A stretch of 64,000 nucleotides of DNA from Alicyclobacillus sp. Its GTDB lineage: Bacteria > Bacillota > Bacilli > Alicyclobacillales > Alicyclobacillaceae. Location: NCBI GenBank assembly GCA_023511725.1, contig JAIMAY010000003.1, forward strand, positions 1 to 64,000, read 5' to 3'. Positions 30,337 to 39,780 of this stretch are shown one piece after another. The notes below the pieces were generated by a model that made no database searches, was not told where the DNA came from, and was given only the letters and a program-made list of their open reading frames with translations. Positions within the stretch are counted from its first letter, which is position 1. Every line of letters begins with the position of its first letter. The translations under genes and the position numbers were made by a program.

Positions 30337-31728
30337 ATGGCGGAACATCCTCGGTTGGGCTTCGGCTCGGCCGATGAGAGCGGAACATGGATGCGCTTGC
30401 CGCCGCAGCACCTGGAGGCGGAACAGGCCGTGCTCGGCGCCATGCTGATCTCCGAGCAGGCCGTGGCTGAAGCGGCGGAGTGGCTGGAACCCGAGGACTT
30501 CTACAGCACGGCGCACCGCGTCATCTTCGAGGCCATTCGGAATCTTTACGAGGCCGGAGAGCCGGTGGACGTGGTGACCACGACAGCGGCGCTTCAGAAG
30601 CGCGAAGGTGCGTTGGAACGAGCGGGGGGCATCGACTACCTGGCTTCTCTGGCCACCTCCATGCCGACCGTGTCGCACATCGAGCACTATGTCCAGATTG
30701 TGCGCGAGAAGTCGCTCCTGCGCCGGATTATCGAGGCCGCACAGGCCATCGCCGACAGCGCCTACGCCGGCGACAAGGAGGCGGCGGAGGTTCTGGCCGA
30801 TGCGGAGCGCCGGATCCTCGAGCTGTCGCAGAACCGGCGCATGCGCGATTTCACCCACATCGCGGACGTGCTGGAGGTCACCTTCGAGCGCATCGAGCAA
30901 CTGTATGCGAACGAGGGCAAGCTGACGGGCGTGCCCTCCGGTTATGCCGATCTCGACCGCATGACCAGCGGTTTCCAAAAGTCGGACCTGATCATCGTGG
31001 CGGCGCGTCCGTCCGTGGGGAAGACCGCTTTCGCGTTGAACATCGCCCAGAATGTGGCCGTTCGCGCAGGCATCCCGGTGGCCATCTTCAGCCTGGAGAT
31101 GTCCAAAGAACAGTTGGTGCAACGCATGCTCAGCGCGGAGGCGTTCATCGACGGCCATAAGCTGCGGGCCGGGATGCTCGACGAGGAGGACTGGCCCAAG
31201 CTGTCGATGGGCGTCAGCACCCTGGGCAATGCGCCTATCTACATCGATGACACGCCGGGGATCACCGTGCCGGAGATGCGGAGCAAACTCCGACGCCTCA
31301 AGGCGCAGGTGGGTCTGGGGTTTGTCGTGATTGACTATTTGCAGTTGATCCATGGCCGGCGCATGCCGGGAGAGAACCGGCAGCAGGAGATCTCTGAGAT
31401 CTCGAGGTCGCTGAAGCACCTGGCGCGCGAGCTCGACGTGCCCGTCGTGGCCCTGGCTCAGCTCAGCCGATCCGTCGAGCAGCGCCAGGATAAACGCCCC
31501 ATGCTCTCCGACATTCGCGAATCCGGGAGCATCGAGCAGGACGCGGACATCGTCGCCTTCCTCTATCGTGATGATTATTACGATCCGGAGACGGACAAAC
31601 AGAACGTCGTCGAAGTCATCATCGCCAAACAGCGCAATGGCCCCACGGGGAAGGTGGAGTTGGTGTTCCTCAAGAACTTCAACAAGTTCGTGAACCTGGA
31701 GAAGCTGCACGCAGCGGCGGAGGCTTGA
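30337..31728 (+). CDS. dnaB: replicative DNA helicase DnaB
   Basis: Hexameric fork helicase (DnaC in Bacillus naming), 463 aa. The N-terminal helical domain (L-E-A-E-Q-A-V-L-G-A-M-L) leads to a RecA-like domain with Walker A A-R-P-S-V-G-K-T-A and Walker B V-I-D-Y-L-Q. It ends F-V-N-L-E-K. No intein is present. The ATG at 30337 is 6 nt from GAGGAG; an ATG two codons earlier abuts the site and is less likely. Confidence 0.96.
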   Translation: MAEHPRLGFGSADESGTWMRLPPQHLEAEQAVLGAMLISEQAVAEAAEWLEPEDFYSTAHRVIFEAIRNLYEAGEPVDVVTTTAALQKREGALERAGGIDYLASLATSMPTVSHIEHYVQIVREKSLLRRIIEAAQAIADSAYAGDKEAAEVLADAERRILELSQNRRMRDFTHIADVLEVTFERIEQLYANEGKLTGVPSGYADLDRMTSGFQKSDLIIVAARPSVGKTAFALNIAQNVAVRAGIPVAIFSLEMSKEQLVQRMLSAEAFIDGHKLRAGMLDEEDWPKLSMGVSTLGNAPIYIDDTPGITVPEMRSKLRRLKAQVGLGFVVIDYLQLIHGRRMPGENRQQEISEISRSLKHLARELDVPVVALAQLSRSVEQRQDKRPMLSDIRESGSIEQDADIVAFLYRDDYYDPETDKQNVVEVIIAKQRNGPTGKVELVFLKNFNKFVNLEKLHAAAEA

Positions 31729-31730
31729 AT

Positions 31731-32189
31731 ATGAGTCCGTCCATGACGGATGGGGCCGGGCGTCCGGACGGATCGCGCAGGGCGCATCAGCGCGCGCTCA
31801 CCAGAGCCAGGCAACGCCGCCTGCGCCGGCGCCGGGCGCGCCTTCGTCGGATCCGCATGCTGCGCGCTGTGCGGAGCCTCAGGTTTTGGTCGCGCAGCGC
31901 ACTCGGGTTGGCGGCGCTGATGGCGATGGCATTCTGGGCTCGCTTTGCCGTGGTGTTCGATATTCCACCGTCTCTGCAGACCGGACCGCTCAGTCGCGTT
32001 CGCGCGTACGTCGTCGTCAAACCCTGGTGGTTTGGACCGCCGGCGTTCGACATTGCGCAGACGGTGCGGGAGGATGGGGGCAGCACGACCGTACAGTCGT
32101 TCACCCGCGTGGCGGACGCGCTTGGTCCATATCAGGATGTCTGGACGGATCCCAACATCCTGTGGGTGTGGCGAACCCCGCTCCCCTAG
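31731..32189 (+). CDS. hypothetical membrane-anchored protein
   Basis: A 152-aa protein. The first 50 residues are extremely Arg-rich (R-R-L-R-R-R-R-A-R-L-R-R-I-R). One transmembrane helix follows (about 56-76), then an 80-residue domain rich in W and F (P-W-W-F-G-P-P near its start, I-L-W-V-W at the end). The topology suggests a cytoplasmic basic tail and an external domain. GGAGGC precedes the ATG at 31731; the gene starts 3 nt after the dnaB stop. Not recognised. Confidence 0.6.
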   Translation: MSPSMTDGAGRPDGSRRAHQRALTRARQRRLRRRRARLRRIRMLRAVRSLRFWSRSALGLAALMAMAFWARFAVVFDIPPSLQTGPLSRVRAYVVVKPWWFGPPAFDIAQTVREDGGSTTVQSFTRVADALGPYQDVWTDPNILWVWRTPLP

Positions 32190-32205
32190 GGGTGCGGGAG
32201 CGGGG
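32176..32205. terminator. hairpin between convergent genes
   Basis: CCCCGCTCCC (32176-32185) pairs perfectly with GGGAGCGGGG (32196-32205), with the stop codon of the upstream gene in the loop. There is no T-run on either side, so termination may be Rho-assisted or the hairpin may protect mRNA ends. Confidence 0.6.
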
Positions 32206-32208
32206 CGC

Positions 32209-32577
32209 TCACGTGAGTCCGTTGCACATGCGGATGATTTCGACCACCTTATCCACCGCGTTCTCGGGGCACACCACCGTGAGCAGCCAGTTGCGGCCGG
32301 TGATGTTGCCCTCGCCATCGGCCATCCCGCTAGCCGCCGGATCCGTCGCCATCAGCACCCCCGCATCGCGCGAGGTGGGGGTCGTGCTCAGCGTGATGGA
32401 TGCGAGCGACGGAATCTCGCCCGAGAAGATGAAACTGTCGCGCACCGGATCCGTACCCGGATAGGCGTGCAGTTGGTCGACCTGCGTCACCTTTATGCCG
32501 AGGGCTTGGATGCGCTTCGCAGCATCCAGCGCATCGGCACGGCTGAGAAATGATGCGAGCACACTGCGCTCCTTCAC
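32209..32577 (-). CDS. conserved-looking hypothetical protein
   Basis: A 122-aa protein whose halves look like paired ferredoxin-like strands: V-L-A-S-F-L-S-R-A-D-A-L-D-A-A-K-R-I at the N-terminus and L-L-T-V-V-C-P-E-N-A-V-D-K-V-V-E-I-I at the C-terminus, with a Ser/Thr/Gly-rich middle. This suggests a small ACT-like regulatory or binding fold, but no family is recognised. The GTG at 32577 is 8 nt from GGGAGG. It is divergent from walR. Confidence 0.6.
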   Translation of the reverse strand: MKERSVLASFLSRADALDAAKRIQALGIKVTQVDQLHAYPGTDPVRDSFIFSGEIPSLASITLSTTPTSRDAGVLMATDPAASGMADGEGNITGRNWLLTVVCPENAVDKVVEIIRMCNGLT

Positions 32578-32681
32578 CTGCGCCACCTCCCGCTGGGCCG
32601 GGCTCGCATCTGTAGTGTCGGCAAAATGCTGTGCGACATCCGCGGAAAACGACGGTCGCCGTGCCGAAGGGAGGTCGTCCC

Positions 32682-33455
32682 GTGGCCACGATTCTGGTGG
32701 TGGAAGACGAGGAACCGATTGCCGATATCCTGCGCTTTTACCTGGAGCGCGAGGGATACACGGTTCACACGGTCGGCGATGGGCTCTCGGCCATCCACGC
32801 CGTGCGTCAGCATGGCCCGGACCTGGTCTTGCTGGACCTGATGTTGCCGGAGTTGGACGGTTTTGAGGTGTGCCGCCAGGTGCGCGCTTTCAGCACGGTG
32901 CCCATCATCATGCTCACCGCCCGCGACTCCGAGGTGGACAAGGTCGTGGGTCTGGAGCTCGGTGCGGATGACTACGTGACCAAACCCTTCAGCGCCCGTG
33001 AGCTGGTGGCTCGGGTCAAGGCGAATCTGCGGCGCCAGCGGCTCGGTGCGGGCGATCCGGTGGGCGCATCCGTCCTGCACATCGGAGACCTGACAGTGCG
33101 TTTGGATACGTATGAGGTGCAGCGCCAGGGGCGTCCCATTCCTCTGACGCACCGCGAATTCGAACTTTTCGCCTTTCTCGCTTCGCGTCCCGGCACGGTG
33201 TTCACGCGCGAGCGCTTGCTGGACGAGGTGTGGGGCACGGATTACGTGGGCGACACGCGCACGGTCGATGTCACCATCCGCCGCCTGCGTGAGAAGCTGG
33301 AGCCCGATCCGAGCCATCCTCGGGTGATCCTGACCCGGCGCGGGGTCGGCTACTACGTTCGCATTCCCGATGACGACTCTGCTCGGGACCATCCGGCAGG
33401 TGCATCCGGTGGCGGCGAGGGGTCAGCGGCGCAGCGGGAATTGGGTGAGTCATGA
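32682..33455 (+). CDS. walR: response regulator WalR
   Basis: OmpR-family regulator of cell-wall metabolism, 257 aa. The receiver domain has V-V-E-D-E-E at the acidic pocket, phospho-acceptor Asp52 (L-L-D-L-M-L-P) and the T-K-P-F lysine. The DNA-binding domain has L-T-H-R-E-F-E-L and the R-T-V-D-V-T-I-R-R-L-R-E-K-L motif. The C-terminus carries an extra Gly/Ala-rich tail compared with Bacillus WalR. GTG start with GGGAGGT 6 nt upstream. Its stop overlaps the walK start. Confidence 0.93.
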   Translation: MATILVVEDEEPIADILRFYLEREGYTVHTVGDGLSAIHAVRQHGPDLVLLDLMLPELDGFEVCRQVRAFSTVPIIMLTARDSEVDKVVGLELGADDYVTKPFSARELVARVKANLRRQRLGAGDPVGASVLHIGDLTVRLDTYEVQRQGRPIPLTHREFELFAFLASRPGTVFTRERLLDEVWGTDYVGDTRTVDVTIRRLREKLEPDPSHPRVILTRRGVGYYVRIPDDDSARDHPAGASGGGEGSAAQRELGES

Positions 33456-35251
33456 TGCGACGCAGTGTCCGCGCCAAGCTCGTCAGCCTGTCCCTGCTGT
33501 TGATCCTGTTCGCGCTTGAACTGATTGGCGCGTATTTCGTGCGCACGCTCAACGCGTCCCTGGTGGATGGGGAGACCGACAGCGCGGTTCGGCAGGGGCA
33601 GTGGCTCGCTTCCGTGGTGGCGCCGGATTTGCCCGCGGCGCGCGCAGGCACGGACACGGCTCAGCAGAACCTCACCACCCTGTTCGGTGCGCTTGGGCAG
33701 TACCTCAATGGCGAGGTGTTCGTCCTGGGGGCCGACGGTGTCGTCGTCTACGCGCCCCAGGAACCCGCCCTGATTGGACAAAAGCGGATGGACTCCCTGG
33801 CCACACAGGTCTTCGTGAGCCGTCGTCCGGCATCGGCGGTGCGACAGGACCCCATCACGCGCCAGCCGGTGCTGGAGGTGGCGGTGCCCGTCTTGTCCGG
33901 CCGCACTTTGGAAGGCGTCGTCGAGACCGTGCAGTCGATGCAGGCCACGTACGATACCATCCGGCAGGTGACGCGGCTGTTTTACACGGGCAGCGTGATT
34001 GCCCTCGCCCTCACCGCGGTGCTGGGCACCATCGTATCGGGGACGTTGACGGAGCCCATCCGCGCGGTCACGCGTCAGGCAAGACGGATGGCGAACGGGG
34101 ATTTCTCGCAGCGAGTGCCTGTGAATGCCGATGACGAATTTGGCGATCTCGCCCGTGCCATCAACCACCTGGCAGACCGCCTGCAGGAAGCGCTGGCCGC
34201 GGGCGAGCGGGAGCGCGACAGGTTGCAGGCGGTGATCCGGCACATGGGGGATGGCGTGATCGCCTATGACGCGCAGTGGCACCCGCTGTTCTGTAACGAC
34301 GCCGCGCTGCGCTTTCTCCCGGGTGGGGCGGCCGCGTTGCAGGTGAGCGCGGACAAGCTGCGCTTGGCGGATGCGCTCGCGGAGGGGAGTACACAAGGGG
34401 GTGCACGCGCGCGCACGCGCGCCTTTCTGCGCGAGCTGGGGGACAGCATCCTCCACGTGCACATGAGCGAGATGCGCGCGGAGGGCCAGGTGACGGGGTA
34501 CGTGGTGGTGCTGCGCGATGTCACCGAGCAGGAGAAGCTCAATCGAGCCCGGCGTGACTTTGTGGCCAATGTCTCGCACGAGTTGCGCACGCCGCTGACC
34601 ACCATCCGGTCGTACGCGGACGCCGTGCGAGAACCGGGCATTGATGATGAGATGCGGCTGCGCTTCCTGAATGTGATTGCGCGCGAAGCGGATCGGATGG
34701 TGCGCCTCACCCAGGACCTGTTGCAACTATCGGGACTGGAGACGAGGCCTCGCGGTGCTCGCGTGGGCCCCGTGGCGGTGCAGGCGTGGCTGCACCGTTG
34801 TGCGGAGCGGTTTCGCGTGCAGGCGGATAGATCCGGGGTGGATCTGCGCGTCGACGCCGCGTGCACCGATTGCGCGGTGGAGGGGGACGCGGAGCTGCTC
34901 GACCGCCTGCTCGACAATCTCCTCTCCAATGCGCTCAAGTACACCACGCGCGGCGGTGCGGTGCAGGTACGTGCGGAGGCGGAAGGCGACAGCATCCGGG
35001 TGATGGTGGAGGATACGGGCATCGGCATCCCGGCCGAGGACCTGCCGCACGTATTTGAGCGCTTCTATCGCGTGGATAAGGCGAGATCGCGCAGGATGGG
35101 CGGAAGCGGCTTGGGTCTGGCACTGGTGCGCGAGATTGCGGAGTGGCACGGCGGCGACGTCAGCATCGCGAGCGAACCGGGTGTGGGGACGCGCGTCACG
35201 GTGGTCCTCCCGCGCGCGGCGGAGGGGGTGAGACCGTGCGCCTCGCCGTGA
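33452..35251 (+). CDS. walK: sensor histidine kinase WalK
   Basis: A 599-aa two-TM kinase. TM1 spans about residues 9-30, an extracytoplasmic domain lies at about 31-175, then TM2 (178-200), HAMP, PAS (about 265-355), HisKA with the phospho-acceptor His376 in V-S-H-E-L-R-T-P-L, and HATPase_c (N-L-L-S-N-A-L-K-Y-T, D-T-G-I-G-I). It controls WalR and wall hydrolases. It overlaps walR by 4 nt and walH by 16 nt. Confidence 0.95.
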   Translation: MMRRSVRAKLVSLSLLLILFALELIGAYFVRTLNASLVDGETDSAVRQGQWLASVVAPDLPAARAGTDTAQQNLTTLFGALGQYLNGEVFVLGADGVVVYAPQEPALIGQKRMDSLATQVFVSRRPASAVRQDPITRQPVLEVAVPVLSGRTLEGVVETVQSMQATYDTIRQVTRLFYTGSVIALALTAVLGTIVSGTLTEPIRAVTRQARRMANGDFSQRVPVNADDEFGDLARAINHLADRLQEALAAGERERDRLQAVIRHMGDGVIAYDAQWHPLFCNDAALRFLPGGAAALQVSADKLRLADALAEGSTQGGARARTRAFLRELGDSILHVHMSEMRAEGQVTGYVVVLRDVTEQEKLNRARRDFVANVSHELRTPLTTIRSYADAVREPGIDDEMRLRFLNVIAREADRMVRLTQDLLQLSGLETRPRGARVGPVAVQAWLHRCAERFRVQADRSGVDLRVDAACTDCAVEGDAELLDRLLDNLLSNALKYTTRGGAVQVRAEAEGDSIRVMVEDTGIGIPAEDLPHVFERFYRVDKARSRRMGGSGLGLALVREIAEWHGGDVSIASEPGVGTRVTVVLPRAAEGVRPCASP

Positions 35252-36525
35252 TCAAAAACCTGCTGCTGGCCTGCCTGGTGGCGCTCAGCATGGTACTCAG
35301 TTGGACGCTGTGGCAGGGGAACTGGTTGCGCGCCGCCGATGTGGAGGTGGCGCCGCGCGCGGTGACGACGGCCTCGCCACAGCCGCAGCTGGCCACCGCC
35401 ATCGAACCTCAGGTCGTGGTGTACACCGCCAAGCCTGCGCTGGCGAGCGTTCTACCGGTAGGCGGAGAGGTCTGGACGCGCTGGTACAACTGGCTGCACG
35501 CGGGGCTGATTGGACCGATGCGGCCGGTCACAGGTCCTGCCTCGAGCAACCCGGTGCGCGTGGCCTTCACCTACCCCGTGGCGCTCAACGTGCTGCCGGA
35601 CGCGAGCCGCCTGTCCGCGTTCGGGCAGCTGCCGTTCGCCTTGGCGGGAGACGCGCTGTGGATGGTGGCACCGAGCACCGGGGGTCCCATGTATCTTGAG
35701 GTGCGAACGCAGGCGGGCTGGTACGGTGCGCCGATGGCAGTGTCGGCCGCGCAGGCGATGTCCGAGGCGGCGGAGGATGTGAGCAAAAGCGGATGGTTGC
35801 CGCTCGTCGCCGGAAGTGCCTCATTGGTCCCGGCACAGGGACTGTGGATGCCCGTCACAACATGGTCGATTGCGAATACACCGCTCGCGCCGCTGGTTCA
35901 CGCCTTCTTCGTCAATCCGGAGGTGGTGAGCCGGATTGACCCCATGCCCGGCACCGTGATGTGGACAGATGGGAGCCGCGTTGTCCGCTACGATGCGCAG
36001 GCGGGTCTGGTCCATTTTGACGATCCCGCCGTCACACCCACCACTCGGTCCGGTGGCGGGACGACATCGGACCTCGAAGCGGCGGCGGCCTTTCTGCGCA
36101 ACCACGGCGGCACTCCGCAAGGGGTGTTGCTGACGCCTCCGTCCGGCGATGGCGCCAGCACCACGGATCTGGTCTTTCGCAGCTACGTCGACGGCTATCC
36201 GCTGCTGGATGCCATGGGGGAATACCGCGTTGCAATCAGCGGGGATGAGGTGATTCGCTGCCAGGTGTCCGTCCGCCGGCTGGATCAGCGGAACTCCTCA
36301 GTGAGCGTCCAGGTCATGGGCGCGCAGGCGCTGCGAGATGCCATCCACAGCACCTGGCCGAAGGCGGATCTGGGCAGGCTGAGCGTCACACTCGGCTACC
36401 ACGCCGTGGCGGTGGAGGGTGGCGTGCGCCTGATTCCCGCCTATCAAGTGGTGCAGGATGGCGCCACACTGGGGATGCTCGACGCCGTTACGGGTGATCT
36501 CATTCAGGGGTGGTCGGGCTCATGA
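35236..36525 (+). CDS. walH: WalK accessory regulator WalH (YycH)
   Basis: A 429-aa protein with one N-terminal membrane anchor (I-K-N-L-L-L-A-C-L-V-A-L-S-M-V-L-S-W-T-L-W) and a large external YycH domain. The V-L-S-W-T-L-W-Q-G-N-W segment is characteristic. It modulates WalK by membrane contact. The GTG start at 35236 follows GGAGGGGGTGAG. It overlaps walI (ATGA). Confidence 0.9.
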   Translation: MRLAVIKNLLLACLVALSMVLSWTLWQGNWLRAADVEVAPRAVTTASPQPQLATAIEPQVVVYTAKPALASVLPVGGEVWTRWYNWLHAGLIGPMRPVTGPASSNPVRVAFTYPVALNVLPDASRLSAFGQLPFALAGDALWMVAPSTGGPMYLEVRTQAGWYGAPMAVSAAQAMSEAAEDVSKSGWLPLVAGSASLVPAQGLWMPVTTWSIANTPLAPLVHAFFVNPEVVSRIDPMPGTVMWTDGSRVVRYDAQAGLVHFDDPAVTPTTRSGGGTTSDLEAAAAFLRNHGGTPQGVLLTPPSGDGASTTDLVFRSYVDGYPLLDAMGEYRVAISGDEVIRCQVSVRRLDQRNSSVSVQVMGAQALRDAIHSTWPKADLGRLSVTLGYHAVAVEGGVRLIPAYQVVQDGATLGMLDAVTGDLIQGWSGS

Positions 36526-37319
36526 ACTGGGAGCGCGTGAAGACGTGGCTGATCATCGCGTTTGCGCTGTTGGATCTGCTGCTCGGCTGGCAGGTCTGGT
36601 TGCAGCGTCAAGACATGCTGCAGGCCGCCACATCGGACCAGGATCTGCTCGTGGACACGCGCACCCTGCTGGCCGAGCGCGGCTTTGTGCTCGCTGCGGA
36701 TGTACCCGGCGACAAGCCGGAGTTGGCGTCCTTGGAGGCGGATCCTGCTCAACCATCGCTCACGGACCTGGCGCAGGCGATGCTGCCGGGGAAAGACGCG
36801 GTGGTGGCAGACCCTGTGCAGGGTACGATTCATCGCCGATCCGGTATGATCCAACGGGTGGCGGTGGGAGAATGGCACGTCACCTATACGCAGCCGCCGG
36901 CGCAGGCGGCGCCGAGCGGTTCCCCGCCGCTCTGGCAGCCGAGTCTGTATCAGCCGGACGCCGCGCTCTCCAGTCGCGATGCGACCGTATATGAGGAGGT
37001 CAGCGGCGGCTACCCCCTGTTTGATGTCCAGGCGACGGTGGAATCCCAGGATGGTCGCATCACGTCCATCACGCAGACGGCCGTGGTCAACATCCGCCCC
37101 GCCGGCGCGGCCAAACCGGTGATCTCCGCGTTCGACGCCCTGGTCAGCCTCGCCAATTCGGTGGACAAGCCTTCCTCGGGGGCGGATAATACCATCGTGA
37201 AGGTGAATCTGGGATACGTTCACCGGATGAACTACTGGTTTCCGGTGTGGCGCGTGGTGACACACGCTCAGGTCTACTATATCAACGCATTTACGGGTGA
37301 GGTGGACACCGTATCCTAG
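36522..37319 (+). CDS. walI: WalK accessory regulator WalI (YycI)
   Basis: A 265-aa protein beginning M-N-W-E-R-V-K-T-W-L-I-I-A-F-A-L-L-D, the usual YycI start with a single membrane helix. An external domain follows, ending G-Y-V-H-R-M-N-Y-W-F-P-V-W-R-V. It acts with WalH on WalK. An earlier GTG at 36510 is possible, but the ATG overlapping the walH stop matches the family. Confidence 0.9.
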   Translation: MNWERVKTWLIIAFALLDLLLGWQVWLQRQDMLQAATSDQDLLVDTRTLLAERGFVLAADVPGDKPELASLEADPAQPSLTDLAQAMLPGKDAVVADPVQGTIHRRSGMIQRVAVGEWHVTYTQPPAQAAPSGSPPLWQPSLYQPDAALSSRDATVYEEVSGGYPLFDVQATVESQDGRITSITQTAVVNIRPAGAAKPVISAFDALVSLANSVDKPSSGADNTIVKVNLGYVHRMNYWFPVWRVVTHAQVYYINAFTGEVDTVS

Positions 37320-37339
37320 CACCCGCGGGAGGAGACACT

Positions 37340-38200
37340 TTGTTTCGATTCAGTGTGCTGGCAAGTGGCAGCAGCGGAAATGCGCTGTACGTGGAGACGC
37401 AAGAGGTTCGCATGCTGGTGGACGCCGGGATCAGCGGGCGAGACCTGGATCGGCGGCTGAAGGCCACCGCAGGCGTCTCGCTCGAGGATATCGACGTGCT
37501 GCTGTTGACCCACGAGCATGCCGATCACGTGAAGGGCCTGCGACAGGTGCTGAAGCGCGCGGCCCCGCGGGTGTATGCGAGTGAGGGGACGTGGGCGAGA
37601 TCGCCCAAAGGTGAAGAGACCGACGGCTTGGACTGGACGCCGGTGCGCGCCGGTCTGCCCGTGCGCATTGGGGATGTGACCGTGTACCCCATCCCGGTCT
37701 CGCACGACGCGGAAGAGCCGCTCATGTTCCGCATGGAGCACGCGGACGGTACCTTCGTGGTGTTGACGGACCTGGGCTATGTGAGCGACGCGGCGCGCGA
37801 TGCGCTGCGAGGCTGTCAGTGCGCGGTGGTGGAGACGAACCACGATGTCGAGATGCTGCGCGCGGGCCGATACCCGTGGCACCTCAAACGCCGCATCCTC
37901 GGCGACAAGGGCCACTTGTCGAATGAGGATGCCGCGTGGGCGGTGGCGGAGGTGCTGTGCGAAACGGCCGATGCGCCCGTGGACCTTTACCTGGCGCATC
38001 TCAGTGAGGAGAACAACCTGCCGGAGTTGGCGGAACTGACGATGAGATCCGTGCTGACGGATGCGCGCCGGGACCTGCTCGAGGTGGTTCGCCTGCACCA
38101 CACCAGCCGAACGGAGGCGACGCTGCTGCGTTCGCTCGGGGGCGATGCGCTGGGAATACCTGCGCATGGTGCCGGGCACCCTGTCCAATGGAAAGGATGA
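37340..38200 (+). CDS. walJ: metallo-beta-lactamase-fold nuclease WalJ (YycJ)
   Basis: A 286-aa MBL-fold protein with S-G-S-S-G-N near the start, the zinc motif T-H-E-H-A-D-H and later ligands in V-S-H-D-A and T-N-H-D. In Bacillus, WalJ is a 5'-exonuclease-type protein linked to mismatch repair. The TTG start at 37340 has GGGAGGAG upstream. Fifth gene of the wal operon. Confidence 0.93.
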   Translation: MFRFSVLASGSSGNALYVETQEVRMLVDAGISGRDLDRRLKATAGVSLEDIDVLLLTHEHADHVKGLRQVLKRAAPRVYASEGTWARSPKGEETDGLDWTPVRAGLPVRIGDVTVYPIPVSHDAEEPLMFRMEHADGTFVVLTDLGYVSDAARDALRGCQCAVVETNHDVEMLRAGRYPWHLKRRILGDKGHLSNEDAAWAVAEVLCETADAPVDLYLAHLSEENNLPELAELTMRSVLTDARRDLLEVVRLHHTSRTEATLLRSLGGDALGIPAHGAGHPVQWKG

Positions 38201-38209
38201 GGGGACGGG

Positions 38210-39634
38210 GTGTACATGAAGGCGGATGCGGAAAACCATGTGACGAGACGACCGGATGGGCAGCGGCGGGGGAGCCGTCTGCGTGTGGCGGCGGCGTGCG
38301 CATGCTTGGGGTGGCTTGCCGCCGCGTGGGCCCCTGGTTGGGCCTGGGCTGCGGGCACCGCGTGCGCGTCTGCGTCGGCCGATCACGCCCGAAGCACGCC
38401 CCAAAGAGACCCATCGCCAGACCTGTTTGCACCGGTCGGGCCGCGGGATGCTGACGTGCAGCCGGTGAGCTTCGCGGACTGGTGGAACCGCATCAGTGGA
38501 CTCTGGTCGGGAGGCGACGGCGGAGAACACCTGCTTCGGGTCGCATCGCCGGTGCGGTTTCGTTTGGACGATGGCATCGTGCAGGCGGTGAAAAAGGTAC
38601 AACCTGCGGTCATGGGCATCGTGAATTACTCGCAGGTCTCGGACTTCTTCGCGCAACGCACGCGCCTGGAGACGCAGGGTATCGGCACCGGTGTGCTGAT
38701 TCTGAAGGATGCCCGTTATGGCTACATCGTGACCAATAACCACGTGGTTCAGGATGCCGCACAGGTGGATGCGGTGCTGCCCAGCGGTAAGCATGTGCGG
38801 GCCGAGGTCGTGGGCACGGACCCGTACACGGATTTGGCGGTGATTCGCGTCCCAGTGGACCCGGTGAAGTCGGTCACACCGCCGGTGTTCGCGGACTCAG
38901 ATGCGATTGAGGTCGGCGAGCCCGCCATTGCCATCGGCAGTCCGATGGGGCTGGATTTCGCCAATTCGGTGACAGCGGGCATCGTCAGCGCGACCAAACG
39001 GATCATGCCGGTGCAGATGGAGCAGGGCGGTCAGACTGTCGTGCTCGATTATCAGACCGTGATCCAGACGGATGCGGCCATCAATCCGGGGAACAGCGGT
39101 GGGCCGCTGCTGGATATCGACGGGCGGATCATCGGGATCAACAGCAGCAAGATCGCTGCGCCCAGTGTGGAGGGTATGGGTTTCGCCATCCCATCCAATC
39201 AGGTGCGCCATATCGCGGAGCAGATCATCCGTACCGGCCACGCGGAGCATCCCGCGCTCGGCGTGACCGGCTACTCGCTGACCGCGCTACCCGATGCATA
39301 CTGGCCGGATGTGCCGGTGGACTACGGCGTGTGGGTGCAGAGCGTCACCTCTGCGAGCGCGCGGGAGGCAGGGGTGCGGGCGAATGACGTGATCGTCGGG
39401 ATTGACAAGCACGATGTGCGCACCATGGCGGACCTGCGCACGTACCTGTTCCAGTACCACCCTGGGGATGTCGTTTCGCTCCGACTTTACCGTGGTCATA
39501 AGCTGATGAGCGTCAAGGTGAAGCTGGGCGCGATGCCGGCGGTGCGAACGGCGATGGCCCGGCCCGCGATGGGCGACGATGAGGAAGGCGACACCTTGGC
39601 GCCATGGAGCGGCTTCGGGGGATTCCTCGGTTGA
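38210..39634 (+). CDS. htrA: HtrA-family serine protease/chaperone
   Basis: Envelope quality-control protease, about 474 aa. A hydrophobic Ala/Trp-rich N-terminal segment (about 26-48) acts as anchor or signal. The trypsin-like triad is His178 (N-N-H-V-V), Asp208 (T-D-L-A-V) and Ser296 (G-N-S-G-G-P), counting from the GTG. One PDZ domain follows (about 340-450). It closes the wal operon, as in Bacillus (yycK/htrC position). GTG 38210 and ATG 38216 are both possible. Confidence 0.93.
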   Translation: MYMKADAENHVTRRPDGQRRGSRLRVAAACACLGWLAAAWAPGWAWAAGTACASASADHARSTPQRDPSPDLFAPVGPRDADVQPVSFADWWNRISGLWSGGDGGEHLLRVASPVRFRLDDGIVQAVKKVQPAVMGIVNYSQVSDFFAQRTRLETQGIGTGVLILKDARYGYIVTNNHVVQDAAQVDAVLPSGKHVRAEVVGTDPYTDLAVIRVPVDPVKSVTPPVFADSDAIEVGEPAIAIGSPMGLDFANSVTAGIVSATKRIMPVQMEQGGQTVVLDYQTVIQTDAAINPGNSGGPLLDIDGRIIGINSSKIAAPSVEGMGFAIPSNQVRHIAEQIIRTGHAEHPALGVTGYSLTALPDAYWPDVPVDYGVWVQSVTSASAREAGVRANDVIVGIDKHDVRTMADLRTYLFQYHPGDVVSLRLYRGHKLMSVKVKLGAMPAVRTAMARPAMGDDEEGDTLAPWSGFGGFLG

Positions 39635-39705
39635 CGCGCCGTGCATGGTGTGCAGCGTCCGCCGACGCGGGACGCAGCGCGCGCGAGTGAGATGCGGCAC
39701 GCACG

Positions 39706-39738
39706 ACCCCGGGGACGAACAGGTCCACCGGGGTTTTT
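39706..39738 (+). terminator. terminator after htrA
   Basis: ACCCCGG (39706-39712) pairs with CCGGGGT (39728-39734) and runs into TTTT. It ends the wal-htrA transcription unit before rlmH. Confidence 0.8.
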
Positions 39739-39780
39739 ATGTGCGGGTCTTTGACATGGTCCCGGAAGGGGGGCAGGGGG

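Noticed and set aside
29368-31710. 780-codon minus-strand frame opposite yybS, rplI and dnaB
   Set aside because: Same reason; the plus-strand genes are certain.
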